From the NCBI GenBank assembly GCA_025558095.1, contig JAIVFI010000039.1, positions 62,001-126,000 of the forward strand: a DNA stretch of 64,000 nt. The letters are read 5' to 3'. Origin of the DNA: Hyaloraphidium curvatum (taxonomy: Eukaryota; Monoblepharomycota; Hyaloraphidiomycetes; Hyaloraphidiales; Hyaloraphidiaceae). The notes beneath the pieces are model-generated. The model saw only the letters and a program-made list of their open reading frames with translations. It made no database searches and was not told the origin of the DNA. Position numbers and translations under genes: made by a program. This document shows positions 21,871-32,449 of this stretch, piece by piece (positions within the stretch are counted from its first letter, which is position 1; each line of letters opens with the position of its first letter).

Positions 21871-23256
21871 ATGCCGACCGCCTGGCAGCGGACTCCCTCT
21901 CTCATTAGGAGGGACCACCCTGCTTTTGCCTGGTACCTCCGCGTGGCCTTGCGCCGCTCGGCGCCCTCGGCCGACACGACCTCCCTTGGGGTTTTGCTCG
22001 TCGAAATCCTGCGGTACGTCGCCGAACGCCCCGAGGACCTTGCCCGCGTGGACCGCACCTGCCGCACGCTGTCGTACCACGTCGCCGACTCGTCTCTTTG
22101 GCGCGGGCGGGAGTTCGTGGCGCGGCACCCGCCCGGCATGCACGACCTCGGCAAGCTGCGGGGCCACTACGTGTTCATGCGGCAGCTCGCCGAACGGATC
22201 GAGGATCGCTGCATCGTCGAGGAGTCGCCGGGCATCCTGCGCGCCCGGGTCTCGGGGCCGGACCCGCGGCGCACGCCGGGCTTCGACGAGGACGAGGCAA
22301 CGGAGGGCGTCGTCGGGGCCTCGTTCGACGTGGTGCGGTCGCTGCTCACGTACCGCGACATCTGGCTGGAGAGCCTGGAGCTGGATCTGGAGCGCAGCAC
22401 GTGCTTCACGGACCTGATGTCGGCCGTCGGCGACGATCCCGAAAAGTGCTTCGACATACGCAACCTCAGAGTGCGTGCTTACGACTTGCCCGGGTTCTAT
22501 CCCCGGAATCCGGTTCGCGACGAGGAGGCCACATCGATCCGCAAGCTATTGCAGCGGCTGTCCCGCCTGGACCTCGACTCGGTGCGAACGCTCGAGCTCC
22601 GCGACGACTACGCCCACGACCTCGACCTGGAGCCGACCTGGTCGGACATGTCCGATGATGATCGCGAACATCATGCCCGCGAACACCCGGACGTCGAGGA
22701 TCACCGCTCGGACCTGGACCTCGGACCGCGGTCCCTGGCCTTCACCGTCGACACCCGGCTCCCGGCGGTGCGGGAGCTCCGCCTCCTCGGCGGCCGGGAA
22801 TACCCCCAGCTCCCGCTGTGGATAATCGAGCCGGGTCCCCCCGCCCGCGTTTTCGCCAACGTCGAGGTCCTCCACCTCGGACCCGCGTGGCGCATCCAAG
22901 GGTGCCATTTGGCCGCGGGGATCCCGACGGTCGTCCGGTCGCTGGCGGAGCTGCGCGAGCTGCACGTCGTGCTGCCGGAGGACTCGGCGTCCGCCTTCAG
23001 GGAGACAGCCTGGGACGTGCTGAGGCCCGTGTGCTGCATCCTGGCGCCGCGGCTCGAGCTGGTTGCCGTGGACGCTCATCCATCCGAGGCCGAACTCGGG
23101 GACGGCGAGTGGCTCGCCCGACGGATCCACGGTGTGCTGGGGGAACGCAGGCGGAACGGATTGGTGGTCCCGGAACGGCTAAGCAGGTTCCGTTACGCCC
23201 GGCAAGAGTTCGCGGTGCGACCCTTCTTCGAGAGACCTCAATCTTTTGCACAATAG
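21871..23256 (+). CDS. F-box protein with LRR-like body
   Basis: 461 aa from the ATG at 21871 (MPTAWQRTPSL). An F-box-like segment, LLVEILRYVAERPEDLARVDR followed by TCRTLSYHVADSSLW, lies at about residues 37-75. Downstream there are loosely repeated leucine-rich stretches (LDLDSVRTLELRDDY, VRELRLLGGREYPQLPL, NVEVLHLGPAW, LRELHVVLPE) spaced like irregular LRRs. The likely role is substrate selection for an SCF ubiquitin ligase. It is intronless and convergent with the Rax2-like gene 71 bp downstream. Confidence 0.6.
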   Translation: MPTAWQRTPSLIRRDHPAFAWYLRVALRRSAPSADTTSLGVLLVEILRYVAERPEDLARVDRTCRTLSYHVADSSLWRGREFVARHPPGMHDLGKLRGHYVFMRQLAERIEDRCIVEESPGILRARVSGPDPRRTPGFDEDEATEGVVGASFDVVRSLLTYRDIWLESLELDLERSTCFTDLMSAVGDDPEKCFDIRNLRVRAYDLPGFYPRNPVRDEEATSIRKLLQRLSRLDLDSVRTLELRDDYAHDLDLEPTWSDMSDDDREHHAREHPDVEDHRSDLDLGPRSLAFTVDTRLPAVRELRLLGGREYPQLPLWIIEPGPPARVFANVEVLHLGPAWRIQGCHLAAGIPTVVRSLAELRELHVVLPEDSASAFRETAWDVLRPVCCILAPRLELVAVDAHPSEAELGDGEWLARRIHGVLGERRRNGLVVPERLSRFRYARQEFAVRPFFERPQSFAQ

Positions 23257-23327
23257 ACAGCGACACCGCGCTGTTCCGCTCTCAAGGTGTCCTGGAGCGC
23301 ATCCCACGTATGCCAAAACGAATTCAG

Positions 23328-25118
23328 CTACCTCCCGAGCCTCACCAGCGACCCGTCCGCGCACCCGACGTAGAGTACCCCGACGTCCGACACGGCGATC
23401 GAAGTGGGTGCCGAGCACGGCGGTTCCGGGGCCACCGGCTTCCACCCGCTCCCCTCATCCGCGAGTGGATCAAACGCCGCGACCCCCTGGGCGAGACCGG
23501 CCCCAGTCTCGAAAGCGAACGCCCCGACAACGTAGAGGGTACCGTTGGTGAAGGCGAGGCCGGATACCGACGAGGCGTGCACGGGGAAGGGAGAGAACGC
23601 CACCCCGGCGCCCCACTCCGTCCAGCCGGCCAGCGAGCGGCACAACTGCGAGCCGCATTCGGCCGCATCACCGAGAAAGTACGAGTGCACGCCGTCGGAC
23701 ACCAGCGCCGACGGGCGGGCGGGGACGCCGTCGGGACGGAAGATCGGCTGCCACCGCACGCCGTCGTACAGCGCCACGGTGCTGCAGATCCCGCCGGGTT
23801 CGCACCACGGCGTCTGCAGCACGGCCATCACCCGGGTGCCGTCGTAGTGCAGCAGGTCGGACCCCGTGATGGCCGGGAAGCCGCCGCCGTCGCCGGGCAG
23901 CGGCGCCCACGCGGCGACGTCGGGGTCCCACACCGCCGCGGGCGCCTCCGTTCGCGTGCCGTCGGGGAGAACCATCGCGCCTCCGACGGCCAGGCGGCCG
24001 GATGCACGGTCGAGCCCGATGGCAGCGAGACGGTCCGCCTCCGGCTCGGCGGCCCCTACGGGCGCCCACAGCTCGGACGCCGCGTCCCAAGAGGCCAGCC
24101 TCGCGATCGGCAGTCCGCGCACTTCCAGGAACCCGCCCGCGGCGTATAGCAGCTTCCTTGCTGGGTCGAACGCGAGCGCCGCAACGTCGTCCATATCGTT
24201 CTCGGTGCCGTCGGTCCCGCCGGGGTAGGCGAGAGCCCCTCCCTCGCGGAACGAGGCGACACCATGCAGGAAGGTGCCGCCCAGGTGCACGGTGCCGGTG
24301 TGGGGATCCAGCGCCAGGGCGCGGATGATGCGGGTACCGGTCCACGAAGGCTCCAGCTGCGCGAGGGGACGCCAGGCCTGCTCGGGGGTGCTCGTGGGAG
24401 TGGCCGAGGTCGAGGTCGCGGTCAAGGATTCCAATGTCGCCGTTTCCCAGTTCGTGCTCGGCGGCGTTTCCGAGGTCGTCTCCGTTTCTGAGGTAGGGAC
24501 ACGGTACGTGCTGGTGACCGATCTTGTGGAGCCCGTGGTCGACGCGATAGTCCGAGTCTCCGAGGACGAGGTGGGTGTCTCCGAGGTCAGACTGGAAGTC
24601 TCCGAGGTGGAGCTGGAAGTCTTCAATATCGAAGTGGAAGTCGAACTCGCGGTCGCAGTCGCCGAAGCCGTGGCTAGCCGTGCGGTCGTCTCGCTCGCCG
24701 GGTTCGATGTCCAGCTCGTCGCGCTCTGCGACGCCGTTGATACGGTGGACGACGTCCATGTGCGGCTCGCCGCACTCGTTCTCTTCGTGGCAGTGGCCGT
24801 GGTAGCCGACGATGTCGAGGCTGCTTTGCTCGATGTATCGGCCGGGGAGGTGGAGGAGCTCCGCGTGCATGAAGCGGACGACGAGGAAGCTGCGCTGGAC
24901 GTCGACCGCGCCGTCGTCGACATCAGCTTTGCCGCGGGCGGTGCCCAGGCGGGCGGGCCGCCGCCTACGTTCTTGGTGCCGCCTTTGCCTTCGATTTTGC
25001 GCCGGAACACGCCGCCGGCCGCGCGGGCGGGGCCGCCGCGCAGCGGCAACGCGAGCGCAAGGGCGGCGCATTCGAGGGACGCCGAGAACAGCGCGAGGTA
25101 AAACAGCAGGTGTTTCAT
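23328..25118 (-). CDS. Secreted/anchored Rax2-like beta-propeller protein
   Basis: 596 aa from the ATG at 25118, which begins a signal peptide (MKHLLFYLALFSASLECAAL). About 200 residues of Ser/Thr-rich, mucin-like sequence follow (STSS, TSET repeats), probably O-glycosylated. The C-terminal 340 residues have kelch/Rax2-type blades, for example GTVHLGGTFLHGVASF, KLLYAAGGFLEVRG, NGTLYVVGAFAFETG and VGVLYVGCADGSLV. Rax2 family proteins mark polarity sites at the fungal surface. Because the Ser/Thr tract comes first, the order is propeller-last, unlike yeast Rax2. No C-terminal anchor is seen. Confidence 0.6.
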   Translation of the reverse strand: MKHLLFYLALFSASLECAALALALPLRGGPARAAGGVFRRKIEGKGGTKNVGGGPPAWAPPAAKLMSTTARSTSSAASSSSASCTRSSSTSPADTSSKAASTSSATTATATKRTSAASRTWTSSTVSTASQSATSWTSNPASETTARLATASATATASSTSTSILKTSSSTSETSSLTSETPTSSSETRTIASTTGSTRSVTSTYRVPTSETETTSETPPSTNWETATLESLTATSTSATPTSTPEQAWRPLAQLEPSWTGTRIIRALALDPHTGTVHLGGTFLHGVASFREGGALAYPGGTDGTENDMDDVAALAFDPARKLLYAAGGFLEVRGLPIARLASWDAASELWAPVGAAEPEADRLAAIGLDRASGRLAVGGAMVLPDGTRTEAPAAVWDPDVAAWAPLPGDGGGFPAITGSDLLHYDGTRVMAVLQTPWCEPGGICSTVALYDGVRWQPIFRPDGVPARPSALVSDGVHSYFLGDAAECGSQLCRSLAGWTEWGAGVAFSPFPVHASSVSGLAFTNGTLYVVGAFAFETGAGLAQGVAAFDPLADEGSGWKPVAPEPPCSAPTSIAVSDVGVLYVGCADGSLVRLGR

Positions 25119-25428
25119 GCTTGTGGAGGTTCCGATTGTGCGCGAATGACTCCGAGAGGTTTGAGTTTCGCGGATGAGTCGCACATGACTCGGAGCGTCC
25201 TGGGACGCACATGCCGACACAGCCCTCCCTTCAATTAGATTACCGCCAGCTCCTCACCTCGGTAGCTCCGGAATTCTTCTAGGCGCTTCTGTCGGCACGA
25301 TTCGAGTGGTGACTGGATCCTAGGGAGCGTTAGGAGTTCGCCGTGTTCAAGGAACGGCAATCTCTATACCACAACATTCAGTCAACATCTCCGCCTTCCA
25401 CGTTCCCGGGCATCCCCCTCCCCCTTCG

Positions 25429-26974
25429 TCACCGCCTCAGCCCAATGTCCCCGTGCTTGTCCGGATACCGCAGCGTGATCCCGATCTTTGGGTCGTCCCA
25501 CCTGCTCCCGAACCCGTCGACGCCCTGCACCCCCTCCCACCCCTGGATCGCCTCGACGCGGACCCACGAGAACTCGGAGCAGCAGTTGCTCTTGGCGGGG
25601 TCCCAGTAGTTGCGCTCCTTGGCCACGAGCGCGTAGCCGTACTCTGCCCGACCCCAGGCATCAGCAGGAGGAGCAAGCCGTCGCGGTGCGGCGGGGACCC
25701 ACCGTCCATGAGCTTGTATATCCGGTACAGGTGCTCGAACCAGTTCCCGTTCTCGAGGTACGGCTTGGGCAGCGAGTCGTTGAAGTTGGCCAGGTCGGGC
25801 GAGTGCGTATGGAGCTCGACCCAGAGGATGACCGGGAGGAGGTCCTGGTTCTCCTTCTTGAGGAGCATCTCCAGGACGTCATACTCGGCGGCTTCGACGT
25901 CCATCTGCGGGAAAGGGTGTGAGGCATCGGGGACGCGGCGGTGCCCCGGGGCCAGGTACCTTGATGGCGGTGATGTACTTGTGCCCGAGCTGCTTGGCCA
26001 GCGCCGGCAGGTCCGAAAACTCGGCCGCGTTCATCCCCGTCTTGGGCGGCCCCACGCAGATCTTGTGCATCTCCGTCGCTCCGTCCTGCCACGTCCCCGT
26101 GCAGTCGAACGTGTGGGTCTCGCACCCGCCGCGGGTGTGGCCCGCGATCGAGTGCTCGAAGTGGAAGTTGCCGTTGCAACCCAGGCTGTAGACGATGCAG
26201 GCGGGCTTGTTGGCGCCCCGGTCGCCGAATTTGGCCATCTGGCGGGAGCCGGAGCGCTGGAGGATGCCGCCGAGCTCGCCGCAGGACCATTTGCCGCCGT
26301 CGCCGCCGCCGAACCGCTCGAACTGAAAAAGGGGGCCTTTGAGACCTGGAGCCCCGGCCAGCAGCGAGCCGGCAACCCACCTTGTTGAGGTCGCAGTCCA
26401 GCGTCGGGGTGAACAGGGCGTCAAAGACGGCCCACCCCTTCCGCTCCCCGACGAAATCGAACATCGTCCGCTTTTCGGGCGGCAGCTCCGACATGGCCTT
26501 GAGCGTCTGCAGGGCCATGCGCCGCTTCTGGATAAACCAGCAGCCGTCCTTGTAGGATTTCGGGTCCGCAAGGCAGTCGGCCGTGGCCTTGGCCACGGGG
26601 TCGTCGACGGGCGGGCCCGGGTCCTTCTTGACGGGCTCGTCCTTCGCGCTCTCCTTGCCGCCCTTTTCCTCCTCTTTTTTCGGCTCCTCTTCGTCGTCGT
26701 CTTCGTCCTTGCCGGCGCCCTCCGTGGCCTTCTCGGCCTTGCCGTCCGAGTCCTTCGCGTCCGCCTCGTCGTCGTCGTCCTCCTCCGGCTCGGGCGGCGG
26801 CGCCACCTTCGGCCTGCGCTTCGGCGGCGGCACCGCCTCCACGCGCTGCTCGACCTGCGCGGCGCCGACGTCCGCGGAGAAGGCGCGGCGCGTCGACGGC
26901 AGCGTCGCTATCGCGAGGACGAACAGCACCGCGATGAGGATGGCCTGCGTCCGCGACACGCCCGCGGGCAGCAT
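25429..26974 (-). CDS. Membrane-anchored methyltransferase-like protein (FkbM/Methyltransf_24 type)
   Basis: Four exons: 26974 to about 26377, about 26336-25960, 25904-25703 and 25643-25429. The last two introns are 55 and 59 nt (25905-25959, 25644-25702). The first, about 40 nt, has uncertain edges because phase favours GTTGCC as donor. The N-terminus has a membrane segment (ILIAVLFVLAIATLP), then a Lys/Glu/Asp-rich linker. The catalytic region carries CIVYSLGCNGNFHFE, HTFDCTG, then KMDVEAAEYDVLEML and LPVILWVELH, the pattern of Methyltransf_24/FkbM-like domains (SAM site and D-[VI]-E-[AG]-x-E). A lumenal methyltransferase acting on glycans or protein is inferred. Confidence 0.65.
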
Positions 26975-27203
26975 GGCGGCGGCGGCGAGGGACGCAGAGG
27001 CCGCGACGGCCGAATGGCCCGGGGAGGGGAGAGCAGAAGGGTGCGTGGCCGGGGTCAGGCTGCGGACGCCCGCCCCGCCGCGGACCCGCTGCCCCGGCTG
27101 CCCCGCACGCAGCCCAAAGAGATCTGTTGAAGTCCAATCTCAAGCATACAATACATCCAAAAACTACCAGCAAATCGTCGGAAAAATGATTGGGAACCCG
27201 CCA

Positions 27204-27884
27204 CTACTCGGGCAGGTGGCCCGGCAGCCCCTCGAGCCTCTTCCGCCACGCTGACACCCCCGGGAACGCGGCCATGTCGATCCCCGCCTGCTCCGCCACC
27301 GAGATGTACCCGTACAGCGCGATATCGGCGACCGTGAACCTGCCCGCGGCAGCCCACTCGCGCGGCTGGCCGCGTTCGCCGCCCGAGAGGTGCCGCTCGA
27401 GCGCGTTGAGGGCGTCGGTGGCCGTGTGCAGCTTTTCCGCGTAAACTTGAGGATACTCCTTGTCCTTGCCCGTCTTTTTCATGAACCTCGCCGTTCCGAC
27501 GGTGCATTCCACCATGTTCTTCGCGCCAACGCGTCAGTCCGGCCTGCGGGAGCCACACGCGTCCGGACCCACCTGCTCGAAAAACATCCACCTCAGCACG
27601 TGCGCCCTCTCCAGCCTGTCCTTGGGGTATACCCCCTCCCCTTCGGGCCCGTCGGCCAGGTAGGTCAGGATCGCGTTGGACTCTGGCAGGCATCCCCCGT
27701 CGGGAAACTCGAGCACCGGCACCCGCCCCGCGGCGTTCTTCTTCAGGAACTCGGGGACGCGGGATTCGCCCGCGAGGATGTCCACGGGGACGTTTTTGAC
27801 CGGGAGCTTGAGGTGGGAGAGGAGCAGGCGGACCTTGTACCCGTTTCGCGAGATGGGGGAGTCGTAGAGCGTGGGCTCCGCCAT
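27204..27884 (-). CDS. Glutathione S-transferase
   Basis: Two exons, 27884-27573 and 27518-27204, with a 54-nt intron (GTGGGT...GAAG), encode 208 aa. The N-terminal thioredoxin fold has SPISRNGYKVRLLL, the cis-proline motif GRVPVLEF and the glutathione-contact LPESNAILTYLA. The helical domain has FTVADIALYGYISVAEQAG. Length and motifs are normal for cytosolic GSTs (theta/phi-like). There is no leader, unlike the GST at 18767. Confidence 0.8.
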
Positions 27885-28164
27885 CTCGGTCGCGCGGGCG
27901 AGGAGCGGCTGCGGAGGAGGAGGGGAAGGTGCGCCCGGTCCGGGAGGGAGCGCGGCGGGGTGCAGGTGCGGGGGGAACGCGGAGCGGCTTTTGTTTACCC
28001 GCCGGTCGGTGGAGCGGACGGCACCTCCCCACCTGACGTTGCGCGTGCGGAAGGTCCTTGCCTCTGAGTATTCCGCACGTCATCGATCACAATCTATTGA
28101 TCTCGCAGGCGGAAGAAAGCTGGCGTTGCTCGCTGGCACCGCTGTGACTCTAGACTAGTACACC

Positions 28165-28270
28165 GGTGCGCGAACCGGACGTTGTACAGGGCGCTCATCC
28201 ACAAGGCAATGGCGTCCAGGAGCTCCGAGTCTTCCGCGTTCCGGATCCGCACGTTCGAATACTTCATGAG
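28165..28270 (-). pseudogene. Relic of a MYND-family helical domain
   Basis: Minus-strand translation gives RIRNAEDSELLDAIAL followed by WMSALYNVR. These match RRRIAEDPELLDAVSL and WMSALYNVR of the MYND protein at 10615-12091, with a few residues deleted between. No open frame extends around it. It looks like a gene fragment left in the upstream region of the DUF4380 gene. Confidence 0.45.
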
Positions 28271-28388
28271 CAAGGCTCCCTCCCGCCTGCGCGCCCGGCC
28301 TGCAATCCCTTCTGAGAAGTCCTACCTTGTGCCACGAACGCGTTGGGGTGACCATGGCGACGCCGCGGCTGGCCAAAACCCCTCCAAG

Positions 28389-29369
28389 ATGACCAATATC
28401 CCCCTCTACCTGCTGGCTGCCCTCCTGCTTCCCGCCCTCGCCTCCGCCGCCGTACACCGCGCGACGTTCGGCCCGCACACCGCCTTCGTCCTCACCACGC
28501 CGCACCTCGAAGCCGTCGTCGTTCCCTCACTCGGGCGCCTCATGTCCCTCCGCCTCCTCCCGAACGGGACCAACGTCCTCTGGACCGACCTGCGCGCCGC
28601 GCCGCAGGGCGCGCAGGGGGGCTGGGTGAACCACGGCGGGGACAAGGCTTGGCCGGCGCCGGAATCGCGGTGGGGCAACTTCACGGGCTCCAAAACGTGG
28701 CTGCCACCGAAGGGGTTCGACGGGATGCCGCACGACGGACGGGCGGAGGGGGAGGCGGTCGTCATCGAGGGGCCGGTGGACCCCTCGTACGGGATCCGCG
28801 TCGTGCGGACGTTCCGCGCGAGTCCGGACAGACCGGTGCTCCGTGTGCGTACGACATTTCACCGTGTCGCGAACGGTACCCACCCCGGCCCGATAAGGGT
28901 CTCGGTCTGGGTCATCTCGCAGCTCGACGACCCCCGGGCGGTGTACCTCCCCGTCCCGAAGGGGTCGAGGTTCCCGAACGGTTTCTCTGCCCTCGACTAC
29001 CACAACGGCCCATGGAACAACGTCAGCATCCGGGGCAACCTGCTCCGCATTACGCGCGACCGCAAGACGTACCACAAGCTCGCCTCGGACGCCGACAGGA
29101 TGGTAGCGATCGGGAGGGACGGCACCCTGTTTGCCGTGCTGTCCCGCCGCACGACGGAACCCTCGCTTGAGTTTCCGGACGGGGATGCCAGCGCCGAGGT
29201 GTACACGAACCCGGATCCGAAAAAGTACGTGGAGCTTGAGACTTTGGGCCCGCTGGCGGACCTGGAGGTCGGAGGTCGGACGTCGAGGAAAAGCACGTAC
29301 GCGCTGTTTCGGGCGAGGGGACGGGGTGCAGTGCGCAGGGCACTGAGGGCGGTGGGCAGGCTGGGATGA
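28389..29369 (+). CDS. Secreted DUF4380 domain protein (mutarotase-like fold)
   Basis: 326 aa from the ATG at 28389, which starts a signal peptide (MTNIPLYLLAALLLPALASAA). The body shows the DUF4380 pattern: LEAVVVPSLGRLMSLRL, GTNVLWTDL, GGWVNHGGDKAWPAPES, SYGIRVVRTF and YVELETLGPLADLEVG. The WxxxGGDKxWPAP segment is the most conserved part. The fold is galactose-mutarotase-like; the substrate, probably a carbohydrate outside the cell, is unknown. Intronless. Confidence 0.7.
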   Translation: MTNIPLYLLAALLLPALASAAVHRATFGPHTAFVLTTPHLEAVVVPSLGRLMSLRLLPNGTNVLWTDLRAAPQGAQGGWVNHGGDKAWPAPESRWGNFTGSKTWLPPKGFDGMPHDGRAEGEAVVIEGPVDPSYGIRVVRTFRASPDRPVLRVRTTFHRVANGTHPGPIRVSVWVISQLDDPRAVYLPVPKGSRFPNGFSALDYHNGPWNNVSIRGNLLRITRDRKTYHKLASDADRMVAIGRDGTLFAVLSRRTTEPSLEFPDGDASAEVYTNPDPKKYVELETLGPLADLEVGGRTSRKSTYALFRARGRGAVRRALRAVGRLG

Positions 29370-29527
29370 GATATAGGCCCCTTCGGCCCAAAAGACTGCA
29401 TCGTGCGCACTCGGCTCGATTCTACTCAACACAGCACGTCACCTATCGGACAACTGTACAAATCTCCCAACCGTTCTGCTCATCTGCCCAAAGGCCGACC
29501 CAGCACCCGCCTCCCGCGATCGGCTCG

Positions 29528-30468
29528 CTATGAGATCGGGCACGCCATATCCATCGTGAACGTTACGCCGGCCCCCTTGAGCAGCGTCCACAACCCGAGC
29601 GCGACGGTGAATCCCGTCACCACCGCGGTCCGCGTCAGCCCGTGGCTGACGGCGGCGCCAAACAGCCGGGCCTTGTACCGATCCACGGCCAGGTACGAGG
29701 TCAGCACCAGGTCGTGGTTGCGCAGCGACGCGGAAAGGAGGTGCGGCGCGGACGCGGCGTCGGCCGCGCGGCGGAGCTCCCGGATGTCCCGGATGGCGTC
29801 CTGGTACAGGTCCGTGACGGCCGAGATCTGCTGGTTCGCCACCCCGAGGTTGACGAGGTCCACGAAGAGCAGGAAGAGCATGTAGGCGATCAGGAGCACG
29901 GTCCAGAGGACCACGCAGCCGCCCGCCGCCAGGTTGACGACGAGACCCGCGACGGCGGTGAGGAAAGTGTACATGGAATAGACGACGTTGCTGACCACCG
30001 GCCGCGACCTCCAGGATTCCACCAGGGCGGCGTGCAGGACGGTGTACGCTTCCGGCACGGCTCCGGGCCGCGGACCGCGAGGGACGGGTCGGCCCCGCCA
30101 AAGATGGATTCCCGGTGGCGCCGGATGAGGTCGGCGAGCGCGATCGCGGCCGCCCGGTGCTGCAATCGAACCGAGAGCTGTAGGCTGGCCAGAATGGCGC
30201 CGCCGCGGGCTAGGCCGGGTATGAGGTGGGCGGCGAGGTCCGCCAAAAGGTACAGCGCCGCCAAGAGCGCGGACCACCAGTGGGAAAACGTCGCCGGCGC
30301 AAAGGTGACGAGTGGCGTCCAGACGAAGACGAAGCCCACGAGGTTCACCAGGAGCAACCTCGAGAGGAACTCGACGAGCCGTTGCAGGCCCGCCACCGCG
30401 AGCACCCCACCGACACATTCCCTCCGCTGGCAAGGGCACAGCGCGTCGCCATCGACGTGTTCCAGCAA
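29528..30468 (-). CDS. Multi-span membrane protein, paralog of the 50278 gene; one frame break, N-terminus missing
   Basis: The N-terminal part (LEHVDGDALCPC... from 30468) and the C-terminal part (AVPEAYTVLHAALVESW... to 29528) lie in different frames. One extra C in the run at GGCCCGG (near 30060) joins them. About four hydrophobic spans are visible (LVNLVGFVFVWTPLVTF, CVVLWTVLLIAYMLFLLF and others). DALCPC, LVNLGVANQQISAVTDL and the end LLKGAGVTFTMDMACP match DALCPC, LVNLAVGNSQIAAVTSL and FVTLEGACP in the tandem pair at 47.9-51.9 kb. The family N-terminus (EPSAAEWLALFP) is not found upstream, so the locus may be truncated. Function unknown. Confidence 0.5.
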
Positions 30469-30550
30469 GCCGCCAGAGGCCCGAGCGCTTTGCTGCGCCT
30501 CGGCATCGCCATCATCGTGGGAGGAAAGCAGTGACCACCGCGCGCGATGA

Positions 30551-30835
30551 CCGCGAAAGGATACGATCCAGCGGTTGGAGATCCAGTGGAACTACCTCAC
30601 CTCCACCAGGTCCGTCCTGGAATCGCTCCGCAGCGGAAGGATCCGGGAGCTGATTGTGCGGGACATCATGGACTCCGGACCGGATGGGTACCCATACGAT
30701 GAGCCCAGGCTCGCCGCGGCGGTGTTCAGAACGCTGGGGCCGTTGAAAAATGACGGGCATGGGCTGGGCATGTGGAAAATGGGGATGCCGGTGGATGAGG
30801 TCCGCCCTACCGATCGCCCTTGGGGACCCAGCTAG
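30551..30835 (+). CDS. Possible short exon or relic
   Basis: An open frame without an ATG reads LEIQWNYLTSTRSVLESL...GRIRELIVRDIMDSGPDG, then PYDEPRLAAAVFRTLGPLKND. The composition is protein-like and unlike the opposite strand. It may be the last exon of a gene whose 5' part overlaps the membrane-protein locus, or a fragment. Not recognised. Confidence 0.25.
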   Translation, partial: PRKDTIQRLEIQWNYLTSTRSVLESLRSGRIRELIVRDIMDSGPDGYPYDEPRLAAAVFRTLGPLKNDGHGLGMWKMGMPVDEVRPTDRPWGPS

Positions 30836-31109
30836 GAGACACTCGTCGGTTTCAAGAGCACTCATTCGGTTTCAAAAGTGCTGGTATAGAAGTCCGCTTC
30901 CCCTCGAAAAGACCAACCCCGTCTTCGATTGCAAGCGCTCAGAAACATGACGCGGGTCAGGATGTGGAACCGGTCTCCGGTGGCATGACGTTTTGTTTGC
31001 AACAGATATCGGGTCCGGGCCCACGGCGGCCACGCGGGGTCCGAGTGGTGACATTTTCGCGAACGTGCATCTCGCGCCACCGCCGGCCACACACCGCCAT
31101 TTTTCAGCG

Positions 31110-32249
31110 ATGCGGCTGCATGTGATCGCAATGGCCTGCCTGGCGCTCCTCGGGGCCACCGGGCCTCGATGCACCGCAATGCCGGCGCGGCTGTCCCCGC
31201 GACAGGCCAAGGCTCTGACGTCGCCGTGCTCCGCGTCGGGCCCCGAATGCGCGTCGGGCTGCTGCTTCAACGGGCAGTGCGCTTCCGGAGAGACGTGCTT
31301 CGGCCCGCAGCCGCGCTCCATCGGGGCGCAATGCAGCGCGTCGGACCGCGCGCAGTGCCCGGACAGCGGCTGCTGCTTCGGCGGGCGGTGCGCCGCCGCG
31401 TCGGTGTGCTTCGGCGGCGGCGCCGGCGGGATCGGGGCCGGCTGCTCGGCGTCGACCTCGGATCAGTGCCAGTCGGGCTGCTGCGTCGGCGGGCAGTGCG
31501 CCGCCGCCTCGGTCTGCTTCGGCGGCGGAGGCGGCGGCGGGGGCGCCGCGTACGCCGGCCCCGCCGGCCCCCTGCCCAACTACGTCATCCGGACGTGCCG
31601 CCAGCCTAACCACATCCACCTCACGTTCGATGACGGCCCGTTCGCACCCTGGACCCACGGCGTGCTGGACGTGCTCCGGCGGCGCGGGATCAAGGCCACC
31701 TTCTTCACCATCGGCGTCAACATCTACAAACCGGAAAACGTGGACGCCATGAGACGCGCGTTTGCCGAGGGCCACTGTATCGGTCGGTTTGCACGTCGCA
31801 GGTGCTCTTGCGCGGGTTGACAGTTCCCGTCCGCAGGCGACCACACCTTCGACCACGTCCCCCTTGTCCCCCTCGACTACGACCGCCGCCGCTCGGAGCT
31901 GCTCGGGCAGGCCAACAAGATCCGCGAGATCACCGGGGCCTACCCACGACTCGCCCGTTATCCGACGGGCTGGGCCGACCAGGCCCTGATCGACCTCACC
32001 AACTCCCTCGGGATGGCGGCGATCGGGTGGAACGTCGACCCCCGTGATTTCCAGTACGACCCGGAGAACTACCTGAACCGCGCCCGCTCGGACCTCGACG
32101 CCCGTGGGGGCTACGGCTGCGTGGCCATCGTGCACGACTACAAGGACAGCGCGCCGTGGGTCGCGGAGGGGATCATCGACATGGCGCTGGCGAGCGGGCT
32201 GACGTTCGTGCCTGCGGACGTGTGCTTTGGGATGCCGTGCTACCAGTGA
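31110..32249 (+). CDS. Secreted polysaccharide (chitin) deacetylase with three Cys-rich repeats
   Basis: Exon 1 (31110-31776) and exon 2 (31837-32249) with a 60-nt intron encode 359 aa. A signal peptide (HVIAMACLALLGATG) is followed by three repeats of about 35 residues with the pattern C-SAS...C...GCC-x-GG-x-C-x5-C (about residues 40-63, 75-100, 112-136), probably a carbohydrate-binding module. The CE4 catalytic domain has motif 1 TFDDGP (174-175 Asp pair), motif 2 HTFDH (225-229), motif 3 RYPTGW, motif 4 WNVDPRDF and motif 5 IVHDY. All metal and catalytic residues are present. It removes acetyl groups from chitin or a related polymer in the cell wall. Confidence 0.85.
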
Positions 32250-32449
32250 GCCGGCCGATGCATGCGGAGGTGACGGCCGGGTTGCGGGAAAAGGACATGG
32301 GGGTGGTGGGAGAGGACATGGCTTGATACCCCCGGTTGGATGCGGTGCCTACAAGGGCTTGGAGTGCCGCACGCGCCGCACGGATAGACGGGCTCCGTGA
32401 CTGACGCTCCTGATTCGCTGCTTGCGCCGCCCCCCGCTCCCGCCGTCCG

